Source: Metabacillus sp. KUDC1714
GTDB lineage: Bacteria; Bacillota; Bacilli; Bacillales; Bacillaceae
Assembly (NCBI RefSeq): GCF_014217835.1
Contig: NZ_CP055263.1
Span: 1,831,501 to 1,895,500, forward strand
Direction of reading: 5' to 3'
Length of the DNA stretch: 64,000 bases
In this document: in pieces, positions 45,421-53,567 of the stretch
How positions within the stretch are numbered: position 1 is the first letter of the stretch
Layout of the letters: each line of letters starts with the position of its first letter
The notes under the pieces: model-generated
The model's input: the letters and a program-made list of their open reading frames with translations, nothing else
The model's database searches: none
Told to the model about the DNA's origin: nothing
Program-made: the position numbers and the translations under genes

Positions 45421-47244
45421 TCAAGTAACATTATATTTTTTTAACTTTTGATAAAGCGTTGTTCGATGAATGCCTAATAGTTCAGCAGTTTTTGATTTAT
45501 TCCCACCAGCAGTTTTCAACGCCTTAATAATCAATTCCTTTTCTCGTTCGTTCTCATACATTTTTGCCTCTTCCATTAATCCCTTACTAATTAAAGGCTT
45601 CCTTTCTTCAATTACACCCTTTTCAAACCCTCTCATAGATTCAGACAAATGCATTAACTCAATAATAGGTCCATCTACTAGAGTAACAAGACTCTCGATT
45701 GAGTTCAGCATTTCACGAATATTACCTCTCCATTCATATTGCATAAATGCCGAAATAGCTTCCTGTGTGAAGGATTTTGTTTTTATCCTGTATTTATCAC
45801 AAATTTCTTTTATATAATATGAAAGAAGGATCGGTATATCTTGCCTCCGTTCGCGAAGAGCGGGGATATGTAAGTGAATAATGTTAAGTCGATAGAACAA
45901 ATCCTCACGAAATTCTCCTTTGTCTACCATCTCCTTGAGGTTCCGGTTCGTGGCTGTAATAATTCTTACATTTATTTGATATTTTTTAATACCTCCAACG
46001 CGTTCCGCTTCTCTCTCTTGTAAAACACGTAAAAGTTTTGTTTGCATCATTAACGGCATCTCACCTATTTCATCTAAAAAAATCGTCCCATTATCAGCCA
46101 ATTCAAATTTCCCTGGTTTTCCACCCTTCTTTGCCCCGGAAAAGGCACCTTCTTCATATCCAAATAACTCTGATTCAAATAAATGCTCAGGGATCGCTCC
46201 ACAATTCACACTTATAAACGGCCCTGTTGCAAACGGACTTAAATGGTGTATGCTTTTGGCAAACATTTCTTTCCCTGTACCACTTTCTCCTGTAATTAAG
46301 ACCGTTGCTGCCGTCCTTGCAGCCCTTCTTGCTAACCTTTTAACTGTTGTCATCGCATCACTTACACCAATTATTTGATCAAGTGTCATACGACTATCTT
46401 GTTCTTTATTTAAGGTAAATGGCCTTTCTTCAGTTTGATCTTTAATATGATTCTCCTGTAAGCGTTCATAAATTTTATATATCTCTGTAACTCCTTCAAA
46501 AATGAGCATCCCTATTGCACCAACAACTTTTCCATCTTTAATAATAGGAATGCGATGAACAACCATATCTTGTCCTTGTATGTTTTGGACAACACCTCGT
46601 TCAGGAATGGCTGTTTTTACTGTTAAATGAAGATTGGTATTATCGATGACTTCCGTAACATGCCGACCAATTGCATCATCTCTTCTTATTCCTGTAAAAC
46701 GACTATAAGCCTCGTTAAATTCTTGTAAAATACCATTCTCGTCAACAACTGCAATTCCTTCATATGCACTCTCTAAGATAACATTCAGTACCTCTGCACT
46801 ATTTTGCTTTTGTTGCAGCCTATAAATATACTTTGAAAAACCATCTAGAATATCTCTCTTTGTCAAAATGCCAATGAGCATTCCAGAGGTATCGATGACA
46901 GGTAATTGGTTATATGGCATTGAAAAAACACTAAAAATTGAGTCAAATTGATTAATAACAGCATAATTTCGCTTTAATATACTACTTTCAACTAATTCAT
47001 TCTCTTGTCCATTTACAAAATAATAAAGCGCCTGTCTCAATGTTACGATACCAATGAATTGAAGATCTTCAGTAACAATTGGAAGACCGTCTACCCTATT
47101 CTCTATCATCATCTCCGCTGCTTCCCTTAATGTTTGACCTTCCTTAATACAAAAGGGACTTGGCGTCATCCAGTTTTTTACCTGAAGTAAATTTTCGAGA
47201 TTCAATTCGTCTCTGCCTTTATGGATTAGATCATGTATAGCCAT
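45421..47244 (-). CDS. Sigma-54-dependent activator, CBS-CBS-PAS-AAA-Fis
   Basis: Enhancer-binding protein that remodels sigma-54 RNA polymerase. Two CBS domains (about residues 25-140, KNWMTPSPFCIKEGQTLREA is the first) precede a PAS domain (about 150-260) and the AAA+ domain. Walker A GESGTGKE is near 316, the sigma-54 loop reads GAFSGA near 365 (canonical GAFTGA), and Walker B GTIFLDEIGEM and the arginine fingers follow. A C-terminal Fis helix-turn-helix reads GGNKSKTAELLGIHRTTLYQ. The ATG at 47244 has GAGGG six bases upstream and is preferred to the ATG at 47250. It certainly serves the downstream sigma-54 promoter. The paired CBS domains suggest sensing of a nucleotide-type ligand. A cre-like box lies upstream. 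Confidence 0.93.
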   Translation of the reverse strand: MAIHDLIHKGRDELNLENLLQVKNWMTPSPFCIKEGQTLREAAEMMIENRVDGLPIVTEDLQFIGIVTLRQALYYFVNGQENELVESSILKRNYAVINQFDSIFSVFSMPYNQLPVIDTSGMLIGILTKRDILDGFSKYIYRLQQKQNSAEVLNVILESAYEGIAVVDENGILQEFNEAYSRFTGIRRDDAIGRHVTEVIDNTNLHLTVKTAIPERGVVQNIQGQDMVVHRIPIIKDGKVVGAIGMLIFEGVTEIYKIYERLQENHIKDQTEERPFTLNKEQDSRMTLDQIIGVSDAMTTVKRLARRAARTAATVLITGESGTGKEMFAKSIHHLSPFATGPFISVNCGAIPEHLFESELFGYEEGAFSGAKKGGKPGKFELADNGTIFLDEIGEMPLMMQTKLLRVLQEREAERVGGIKKYQINVRIITATNRNLKEMVDKGEFREDLFYRLNIIHLHIPALRERRQDIPILLSYYIKEICDKYRIKTKSFTQEAISAFMQYEWRGNIREMLNSIESLVTLVDGPIIELMHLSESMRGFEKGVIEERKPLISKGLMEEAKMYENEREKELIIKALKTAGGNKSKTAELLGIHRTTLYQKLKKYNVT

Positions 47245-47307
47245 ATACATCCCTCATTTCATAAGTAAATTGTACTGCTTGCACCGTATTGACAGTAACG
47301 ATAATAT

Positions 47308-47321
47308 TTAAAGCGGTTTCA
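47308..47321. promoter_or_regulatory. Candidate cre box before the sigma-54 activator gene
   Basis: TTAAAGCGGTTTCA matches the relaxed cre consensus except for one base. It is 64 bases before the activator start, so the whole hydroxy-acid operon may be catabolite-repressed through its activator. Confidence 0.5.
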
Positions 47322-47493
47322 AAAAGAGAAATATAAGAGGTATCTTTAATTCTACTTTTTATTATTATAGCAAAACTTCTCAAACAATTGGTAACATAGG
47401 CAATGTTCCTATTATTCTAAAAAAATATCATTAATATGCCAAAATACCTAATCAATCTAAAAAATTCAGTAATTTAAACGAAATAATTATTTT

Positions 47494-47522
47494 TTGACAA
47501 CATCAACCCATAAAAGTATTAT
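47494..47522 (+). promoter_or_regulatory. SigA promoter of the peptide transporter gene
   Basis: TTGACA, 17-base spacer, TATTAT, ending 23 bases before the ATG. Confidence 0.8.
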
Positions 47523-47545
47523 AGTAGAAGAATAAAGGAGGTTGT

Positions 47546-49042
47546 ATGATGTCAGACTTAAATAAACAGAAAATTGTGGCAAGTGTTCCTCAAAAAGGAT
47601 TTTTTGGACATCCTAAAGGATTATTCACTCTTTTCTTTACTGAGTTTTGGGAGCGTTTCTCATATTATGGAATGAGAGCAATTCTTGTATTTTATATGTA
47701 CTATGAAGTATCAAAGGGTGGATTAGGTCTAGATGAAAATATGGCTCTTGCCATCATGTCGATCTATGGATCACTAGTGTATATGTCCGGAATAATTGGT
47801 GGTTGGCTTGCGGACAGAATATTCGGTACGTCCAAGGCTATATTTTACGGTGGAATATTGATCATGTTTGGCCATATCGTATTGGCAATTCCTGGAAGCG
47901 TAACCATGTTTTTTGTCTCTATGGTTCTTATTGTACTTGGTACAGGGCTATTGAAGCCAAACGTTTCAAGTGTTGTAGGTGAGATTTACAGTGAAGAAGA
48001 CAACCGTCGCGATGCTGGGTTTAGCATATTCTATATGGGGATTAACCTTGGAGGTTTCCTGGCTCCATTAATTGTAGGAGAAGTAGGATTGAAGCATAAT
48101 TTCCACTTAGGCTTTGCTATTGCTGCTGTTGGTATGTTTTTAGGTTTATTAGTCTTCATTTTTACAAAGAAAAAAAATCTTGGCCTTGCGGGTACTGTTG
48201 TAGCAAATCCACTTTCACAAACTGAAAAGAAAAAAGTCTATTCTATTTTTGGACTAGCTACTGTACTTATAGCTATCTTAATTGCTGTTACAATTCCACT
48301 AGGCATTTTAACATTTGAAACCTTTATAGCACTTATAGGAATTTTGGGTATTCTTATCCCAACAATCTATTTCTTTGTTATGTACCGTAGTCCTAAAACA
48401 ACAGCAGTAGAGCGATCTAGGATACTAGCTTATATTCCGCTATTTATTGCTTCTGTTATGTTCTGGGCGATTCAAGAACAAGGCTCAACCATTCTTGCCC
48501 ATTATGCTGATAAACGTACAGATTTAGAGTTCGCAGGCTTTACAATTTCTCCTGCATGGTTCCAATCATTAAATCCGTTATTTATTATCATTTTAGCGCC
48601 AGTATTTGCTTGGCTTTGGGTGAAACTAGGAAATCGCCAGCCCTCTGTTCCTAAGAAGTTCTCATTAGGATTATTATTTGCAGGTTTGTCATTCCTTGTC
48701 ATCCTGTTGCCAGGATACTTGACGGGTTCAGATTCATTAGTCAACCCATTATGGCTTGTTCTTAGCTATTTCATTGTCGTACTTGGAGAACTATGCTTAT
48801 CACCAGTAGGACTTTCAGCTACTACAAAATTAGCACCTGCAGCATTCTCAGCTCAGACGATGAGTTTATGGTTCTTATCAAATGCTGCTGCACAGGCCAT
48901 TAATGCACAAATTGTTAAATTCTATACACCTGAAACAGAAATGGTTTACTTTGGTGTCATTGGAGGAGTAGCAATTCTTCTCAGCATCCTTCTTTTTGCC
49001 CTATCACCTAAAATTCAGGGCTTTATGAAAGGTGTACGTTAA
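47546..49042 (+). CDS. dtpT: POT family proton-coupled di-/tripeptide transporter (DtpT-like)
   Basis: Imports di- and tripeptides with protons. At 498 aa with about 14 membrane segments it has bacterial POT length. The proton-coupling motif ExxER is at residues 33-37 (EFWERFSYYGMRA). GTGLLKPNVSSVVGEIY and FSIFYMGINLGGFLAPL are the two PTR2 signature blocks. GGAGG lies before tandem ATGs at 47546 and 47549. Single gene with its own promoter and terminator. Confidence 0.95.
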   Translation: MMSDLNKQKIVASVPQKGFFGHPKGLFTLFFTEFWERFSYYGMRAILVFYMYYEVSKGGLGLDENMALAIMSIYGSLVYMSGIIGGWLADRIFGTSKAIFYGGILIMFGHIVLAIPGSVTMFFVSMVLIVLGTGLLKPNVSSVVGEIYSEEDNRRDAGFSIFYMGINLGGFLAPLIVGEVGLKHNFHLGFAIAAVGMFLGLLVFIFTKKKNLGLAGTVVANPLSQTEKKKVYSIFGLATVLIAILIAVTIPLGILTFETFIALIGILGILIPTIYFFVMYRSPKTTAVERSRILAYIPLFIASVMFWAIQEQGSTILAHYADKRTDLEFAGFTISPAWFQSLNPLFIIILAPVFAWLWVKLGNRQPSVPKKFSLGLLFAGLSFLVILLPGYLTGSDSLVNPLWLVLSYFIVVLGELCLSPVGLSATTKLAPAAFSAQTMSLWFLSNAAAQAINAQIVKFYTPETEMVYFGVIGGVAILLSILLFALSPKIQGFMKGVR

Positions 49043-49079
49043 ATTTTATTGCTTGTTCGTTACGAGCATTCGCTTATAT

Positions 49080-49132
49080 CCTCCGGAATCCTGTGTGAAT
49101 ATCCAGTTACACAAGGTTCCGGGGGGTTTTTT
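49080..49132 (+). terminator. Terminator of the peptide transporter gene
   Basis: CCTCCGGAA pairs with TTCCGGGGG, extended by a weaker inner stem, and is followed by TTTTTTA. Confidence 0.88.
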
Positions 49133-49158
49133 ATTTCCATTGATCATGATAACAACAG

Positions 49159-50085
49159 TTATATAACGTAACTAATACATAACCCGATTGATAAAAGGAT
49201 TCCAAATACAGTATTTGTCTGGGCAGTTGCCTTCATTGCTAATATCATCTGTGCAGGAGAATGAGCACCTGCCAAAAAGCCCTTTAATGCTTGAACTGGC
49301 TTAGGAAAGCTTAGAAAAACAAGTAATAGCCAAGGACTCACAAATTCAACTAGTACTAACCCAGTAACCCAAACATATGAAACTAAAAACATTGCTCCTA
49401 GTAAATAAACGGCCTTTTTTCTCCCAATTAAAATAGCTAACGTCCTTCTTCCTCCTTTAATGTCTTCTTCGATATCTCTAATATTATTTGATAAATTAAT
49501 TGCCCCTACTAAAATTCCGATTGGAATAGATAAAAGGATACTTTGAACATTAAGAGTACCTGTTTGAATATAGAAGGAAATTAAAATAAAGATTGACCCC
49601 ATACAAAGTCCTGACAAGAGTTCTCCAAATGGAGTATATGCGATAGGCAAAGGACCACCGGTATATAAATAGCCTATTAACATACCTATTCCTCCAATAA
49701 GAGCTAACCACCAGCTACTGTTCATACATATATATATACCTAATAATAGAGCAATTCCATATGAACCCAATGCCAGCTTTAAAACCGTTTTCGGCTTCAT
49801 TCCGTGACGTACGATGGCACCACCAATTCCAACAGAGTCCTCAGTGTCTAATCCACGTTTGAAATCATAATATTCATTAAACAGATTTGTAGCAATTTGG
49901 AGCCATAAACAAGATAAGAGCATTGTTACAAAAAGACTTGCATCAAGGTCTATATAAAACATAGCTAAAACTGTACCAATTAATACTGGTACAAATGATG
50001 CGGTTAATGTATGAGGACGGGTTAATTGCCACAAAATTTTACCTCTACTTAATGATTCTTTTCGATTACCATTTTTTGTCTCCAC
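49159..50085 (-). CDS. menA: 1,4-dihydroxy-2-naphthoate polyprenyltransferase
   Basis: Membrane prenyltransferase that attaches the isoprenoid tail in menaquinone synthesis (EC 2.5.1.74). Length 308 aa (B. subtilis MenA 311). The opening WQLTRPHTLTASFVPVLIGT is characteristic. The two Asp-rich magnesium/diphosphate motifs are NEYYDFKRGLDTEDS near residues 70-84 and NLSNNIRDIEEDIKGGRRT near 198-216. About eight to nine membrane helices. Start is GTG at 50085, six bases after AAAGGAAG. Single gene; other men genes are not in the window. Confidence 0.96.
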   Translation of the reverse strand: METKNGNRKESLSRGKILWQLTRPHTLTASFVPVLIGTVLAMFYIDLDASLFVTMLLSCLWLQIATNLFNEYYDFKRGLDTEDSVGIGGAIVRHGMKPKTVLKLALGSYGIALLLGIYICMNSSWWLALIGGIGMLIGYLYTGGPLPIAYTPFGELLSGLCMGSIFILISFYIQTGTLNVQSILLSIPIGILVGAINLSNNIRDIEEDIKGGRRTLAILIGRKKAVYLLGAMFLVSYVWVTGLVLVEFVSPWLLLVFLSFPKPVQALKGFLAGAHSPAQMILAMKATAQTNTVFGILLSIGLCISYVI

Positions 50086-50236
50086 ATAAAACTTCCTTTC
50101 TAAAAAGTCCTTTTCATCTAGTTATAACTAAATATACGTACTATTTAATTACTGGTTTATTCAATTAACTAAAACTTCTCTAGATGTTCATTAATTCATA
50201 CATAAACATTATACATGATTAATTTCCCAAGCAATG

Positions 50237-50268
50237 AAAAAGAGCATCTGCAACTACAGATACTCTTT
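50237..50268 (-). terminator. Terminator of the SigY-type operon
   Basis: On the minus strand AAAGAGTATCTG pairs with CAGATGCTCTTT (one mismatch) and is followed by TTTTTC, 40 bases after the yxlG stop. Confidence 0.8.
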
Positions 50269-50307
50269 AATAATGTAATCTTTTTTACTGATCTATATCC
50301 TATCTTT

Positions 50308-51120
50308 TCAATGTACCTGCTTTTCAAAAAGGATGTGACGTTCATTCATTTTTGCAATTCTGTACAATAAAAAGACGCATAAAACAATGAGAGTGAAACC
50401 AATTAAAAGGATAATCGTTGGATTGAAAAAAAATAACCCGCTTACCTGACTAAGTAATAGACCGATAATTGGCAAGACCGTAGCCCCTCCTATTTGTTGT
50501 GCTTCTTGAAAACCCTTTACCCGTGCAGATATAAGAACATTAAGTAATATCGTCAGTGCTGTAAGTGAAGGAACAATCCAACAAACAAACAACAGCCAAT
50601 CCACCGTCAAAAAGAGAAAACGCTCAAATTGACCATAAGTAAGGATATTAATGAAACATGAGCATAATAGAAAACCTCCAAGCGAAATACTCATCGATGG
50701 GATAAAGGCTGCAAGCATTTTACCAATAAACAAATCCTTGATCCCAATTGGAGCAAATAACAAGCTTTCTAATGTCCGTCTCTCTTTTTCTCCGACAAAA
50801 CTGTTGGCAGCTATCATCATCGAAGTAATAACTGGTACAAGCAGATACATAGACGGAAGCATGTAATTTACGAATAAATAAATCGCCTGTCCCTCTTTAG
50901 TCGGAAGACTCCTTATTAACTCCCCATCATCCCCTGGTATTGTCCCTACTAAACTCATCATTTGATCAATCTCGTTTAGAAATGAAAGATTATTAGATTG
51001 AAGAAGATAAACAAGAATACCTGGCATTATAACACATAGCATTATTGGTAAAATCAACATTGGAAGTAATATCTGCTTAATTGCAAGGATCGATTTTATA
51101 TCTTTTTTGCAATGATCCAC
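50308..51120 (-). CDS. yxlG: ABC-2 type permease YxlG-like
   Basis: Membrane subunit of an ABC exporter, 270 aa with about six hydrophobic segments, ABC-2 (CcmB/NatB-like) fold. The cytoplasmic stretch GEKERRTLESLLFAPI followed by DLFIGKMLAA (about residues 108-135) is the usual coupling element. A GTG at 51120, five bases after AAAGGA, is the only start in frame after the upstream stop. The ATPase partner gene ends ten bases upstream. Gene order after sigY, yxlC, yxlD and yxlF identifies it; transported substrate unknown. Confidence 0.85.
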   Translation of the reverse strand: MDHCKKDIKSILAIKQILLPMLILPIMLCVIMPGILVYLLQSNNLSFLNEIDQMMSLVGTIPGDDGELIRSLPTKEGQAIYLFVNYMLPSMYLLVPVITSMMIAANSFVGEKERRTLESLLFAPIGIKDLFIGKMLAAFIPSMSISLGGFLLCSCFINILTYGQFERFLFLTVDWLLFVCWIVPSLTALTILLNVLISARVKGFQEAQQIGGATVLPIIGLLLSQVSGLFFFNPTIILLIGFTLIVLCVFLLYRIAKMNERHILFEKQVH

Positions 51121-51129
51121 ACCATTCCT

Positions 51130-52032
51130 TTATTCATTGTTCCTCCTCCTCACTTCAAAGTAAATTGACTCCAAGCTTATATTTTCAATGGTTGTTGAAT
51201 GTATCCAGGTTTCCTTTAAGATCTCATTTAATAAAGGTGATATCTCATTTTTTGAAGGAAGAGTAAAGATAATTGCAGTTTCATTCACTCGTTCTGCTGG
51301 GTACCCAAAATATGCAGTTGAATCCAATTTGAGTCCTGTTTCTACCCTTAACAAAATGTCTGTTAAAAAGTCTTTCTCTAATTGTTGCCTCGTTCCCTGT
51401 GCTAGTACAGTTCCCTTCTCCATAAATACATATGAGTGGCAAATATCCTCCAACTGCCGAAGAACATGAGAACAAATTATTATTGTTATTTGCTCCGTTT
51501 TATTCAGTTTTGTTAAATACTTCATAACATCCCTTATTCCATCAGGATCAAGGCCGTTTGTTGGTTCGTCCAGAAATAAAAGCTTCGGCTTATGAAGCAA
51601 TGCTTTCGCTAATGCAAGTCGCTTCTTCATTCCTGTGCTATATGTTCCAACTTTCTTTTTACGATGGGCATAAAGATCAAAGTCTTTAAGCAATTCATTC
51701 ACTCGTTTTACCGCTTTCCTGACTCCATAAATTTGCGAGAAAAATAATAGATTATCTTCCCCGCTCATTTCGTGATAGAGTCCTGCACCCTCTGTGACAA
51801 TACCACTCATTTGACGGATTACATTTCCATCATTTAAAGGGTTAAACCCGTTAATTTCCATAGTTCCTTGCTCCGGCTGAATTACACCGTTCAACAGCCT
51901 GATCATCGTCGTTTTCCCAGAGCCATTTGGGCCCAGTAGCCCAACAATACTCCCTTTCTTCACCGTGAAACTCATCCCTGATAATACAGCCTGTGAACCA
52001 AAATGCTTATGAATATTGTTTACAGTTATCAA
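51130..52032 (-). CDS. yxlF: ABC transporter ATPase YxlF-like
   Basis: ATPase partner of the YxlG-like permease, 300 aa. Walker A GPNGSGKTT, Q-loop region VTEGAGLYHEMSG, a variant signature YSTGMKKR, Walker B LLFLDEPTNGLD and switch His in CSHVL are all present. The start is TTG at 52032, six bases after GGAGGTG. In B. subtilis the YxlF-YxlG transporter belongs to the sigY operon. Here a terminator (52172-52219) separates it from yxlD, and yxlE is absent from the gap 52033-52274, so it may have some independent expression. Confidence 0.88.
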   Translation of the reverse strand: MITVNNIHKHFGSQAVLSGMSFTVKKGSIVGLLGPNGSGKTTMIRLLNGVIQPEQGTMEINGFNPLNDGNVIRQMSGIVTEGAGLYHEMSGEDNLLFFSQIYGVRKAVKRVNELLKDFDLYAHRKKKVGTYSTGMKKRLALAKALLHKPKLLFLDEPTNGLDPDGIRDVMKYLTKLNKTEQITIIICSHVLRQLEDICHSYVFMEKGTVLAQGTRQQLEKDFLTDILLRVETGLKLDSTAYFGYPAERVNETAIIFTLPSKNEISPLLNEILKETWIHSTTIENISLESIYFEVRRRNNE

Positions 52033-52171
52033 CTGTTACACCTCCACTTTTCCTCTTATGCTTATATGACGATACGAACCTAACTATCGTTTTTATAAAT
52101 AGGAAATGTTCGCTGCCTTATTCAGACTAGGATAGAGGAGTCGATACACAATCATTTATAAACCTAATATA

Positions 52172-52219
52172 AAATACCCCCTACAATTGGATTTATCCTA
52201 AAGTAGGGGGTATTTTTTT
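52172..52219. terminator. Hairpin between yxlD and yxlF
   Basis: AAATACCCCCTAC (52172-52184) pairs exactly with GTAGGGGGTATTT (52203-52215), T-rich on both sides. In the operon direction the run is TTTTATATT, so termination may be partial. No ORF resembling yxlE is visible in 52033-52274. Confidence 0.78.
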
Positions 52220-52274
52220 AGACCATGAATTTTATCCATATTACATCACTATCTTTCGATTTCTAACATTAGTA

Positions 52275-52487
52275 TCATTCAATCCTACTGATCCTTTTTC
52301 GATATGGTCTAATCACAAAGAAATAATAAAACAAACTCGGCCATGGAAATTGGATCAATCCCCATATTCCCCAAAACCAGGAGTATGCCCCCTTTTTCTT
52401 TGCATCTATAAATAAAAGAATACCCTGAGTAAGAAGGATAGGTGCTACAAGAAAAATCACCACTAATACTTCAGTATCCATTGTCAA
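52275..52487 (-). CDS. yxlD: YxlD-like anti-sigma complex membrane protein
   Basis: Small membrane protein, 70 aa (YxlD 68), with two hydrophobic segments. The second half, YSWFWGIWGLIQFPWPSLFY, resembles the phospholipase-D nuclease N-terminal type of small membrane domain. With YxlC it holds SigY inactive in B. subtilis. A TTG at 52487, seven bases after AGGTGA, overlaps the yxlC stop; an ATG two codons later is the alternative. Confidence 0.82.
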   Translation of the reverse strand: MTMDTEVLVVIFLVAPILLTQGILLFIDAKKKGAYSWFWGIWGLIQFPWPSLFYYFFVIRPYRKRISRIE

Positions 52488-52816
52488 AACATGGTCACCT
52501 CATTTCGGCGCTTCATTCTTCGTTTTTTTTCAAGCTTAAAAATAATCGGAATTAAGAGCAATGCAAACCCTTGAATCCATATAAAAACTGTCATCATTTT
52601 AAAGGCAATTGTTGAATATGAAATTAGAATAAGTAGAGCTGTTACTAAAAATGCTATCATTTCCCGTTTATAAGCTTTTTTCCGTTCAGCTTTAAATGTC
52701 TTTATAGAATGCATTAATTGATCAGCTTCAGGAATTTCCGGTTCTTGCATTGCCTCTACCTTTTGCAAATCCCCAACTAAATGGCTGATCCATTCATCTT
52801 CATTGTTCTCTTTCAT
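52484..52816 (-). CDS. yxlC: YxlC-like anti-sigma factor subunit
   Basis: Predicted negative regulator of SigY, 110 aa (YxlC about 106). The N-terminal half is a cytosolic acidic helix region and two membrane helices follow (about residues 50-90). It ends with a basic tail (KLEKKRRMKRRNE). The ATG at 52816 overlaps the sigma-factor stop (TGATG) and lies eight bases after AAGGAG. The frame extends two GTG codons further upstream, too close to the ribosome-binding site. Confidence 0.82.
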   Translation of the reverse strand: MKENNEDEWISHLVGDLQKVEAMQEPEIPEADQLMHSIKTFKAERKKAYKREMIAFLVTALLILISYSTIAFKMMTVFIWIQGFALLLIPIIFKLEKKRRMKRRNEVTMF

Positions 52817-53346
52817 CACCACAACTCCTTTCTTATTCGCTTTAGTCCATTGTGAACACGAGTTTTCACTGTTCCTTCTTTAAGATTGAGCATCTTTGCA
52901 ATTTCTGGATATGTGAATCCATAGTAATGTCTTAGTAAAATAGGAGTACGAATATCTGGTTCTAGTCTTGCAAACAACTCCAGATAGATCGTCCATTCCT
53001 GTCCATTTATCATGACATTCCATTTCATTTTTTGTTTTACGTCATCCCTAACTTTTTCATAACGCCTTTTATCTCTTACTTCCTTTCGTTTTTGATCAAT
53101 AAATAACCTAGATGCTATGGAAATAAGCCATGTTGAATATTTTGATTCTCCCTTAAAGCTTTGAAGGTGGACATATGCCTTTAGCATTGTTTCTTGAATA
53201 AGATCCTCCGCCTGATCAGGGTGAAGGGTTAGTTTAATTAAATATTTATATAAGAACCTATAATTCATCTGAAACAGTTCCGTAAACGCCTCATCGTCCC
53301 CACGTTTTGCGTCGTTAACTAGTTTGCTCTCTTCTACCTGATCCAA
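52816..53346 (-). CDS. sigY: ECF sigma factor SigY
   Basis: Extracytoplasmic-function sigma factor, 176 aa (SigY 178). Region 2 includes DQAEDLIQETMLKAYVHLQSF and STWLISIASRLFIDQKRK, and region 4 includes LRHYYGFTYPEIAKMLNLKE with the helix-turn-helix. First gene of the operon sigY-yxlC-yxlD-yxlF-yxlG. The start appears to be TTG at 53346, about 11 bases after GGGGG, with no better in-frame choice. An ECF-type promoter TGAACG-N16-CGTC lies directly upstream, consistent with autoregulation as in B. subtilis. Confidence 0.9.
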   Translation of the reverse strand: MDQVEESKLVNDAKRGDDEAFTELFQMNYRFLYKYLIKLTLHPDQAEDLIQETMLKAYVHLQSFKGESKYSTWLISIASRLFIDQKRKEVRDKRRYEKVRDDVKQKMKWNVMINGQEWTIYLELFARLEPDIRTPILLRHYYGFTYPEIAKMLNLKEGTVKTRVHNGLKRIRKELW

Positions 53347-53384
53347 TCGATGACAAGCCCCCTTTCTGTTTGTTCTATCTATTT

Positions 53385-53410
53385 GACGTTTGGATTCCTT
53401 TAATCGTTCA
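53385..53410 (-). promoter_or_regulatory. Autoregulatory SigY-type promoter
   Basis: Minus strand TGAACG (53410-53405), 16-base spacer, CGTC (53388-53385), 39 bases before the sigY start. The -35/-10 pair is of the ECF kind and resembles what is known for SigY. The remaining part of 53347-53567 must hold the promoter of the divergent chemoreceptor gene, which I cannot place. Confidence 0.7.
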
Positions 53411-53567
53411 TTTTAAATTATTTTTTCATAATAAATTCACATAACCTATGATACATCTAAAACAGCTAACTAAAATCTTTAAAATAAACGTGATAAAAGT
53501 CACATCTTTACCACTGGGTAAAAAGTATGATAAATAAATAAATCTTTTTTAAGGGGCTAGGCTAGCT

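Noticed and set aside
53401..53567. SigD (motility) promoter for the chemoreceptor gene
   Set aside because: No TAAA-N15-GCCGATAT-like pair could be found upstream of the gene.
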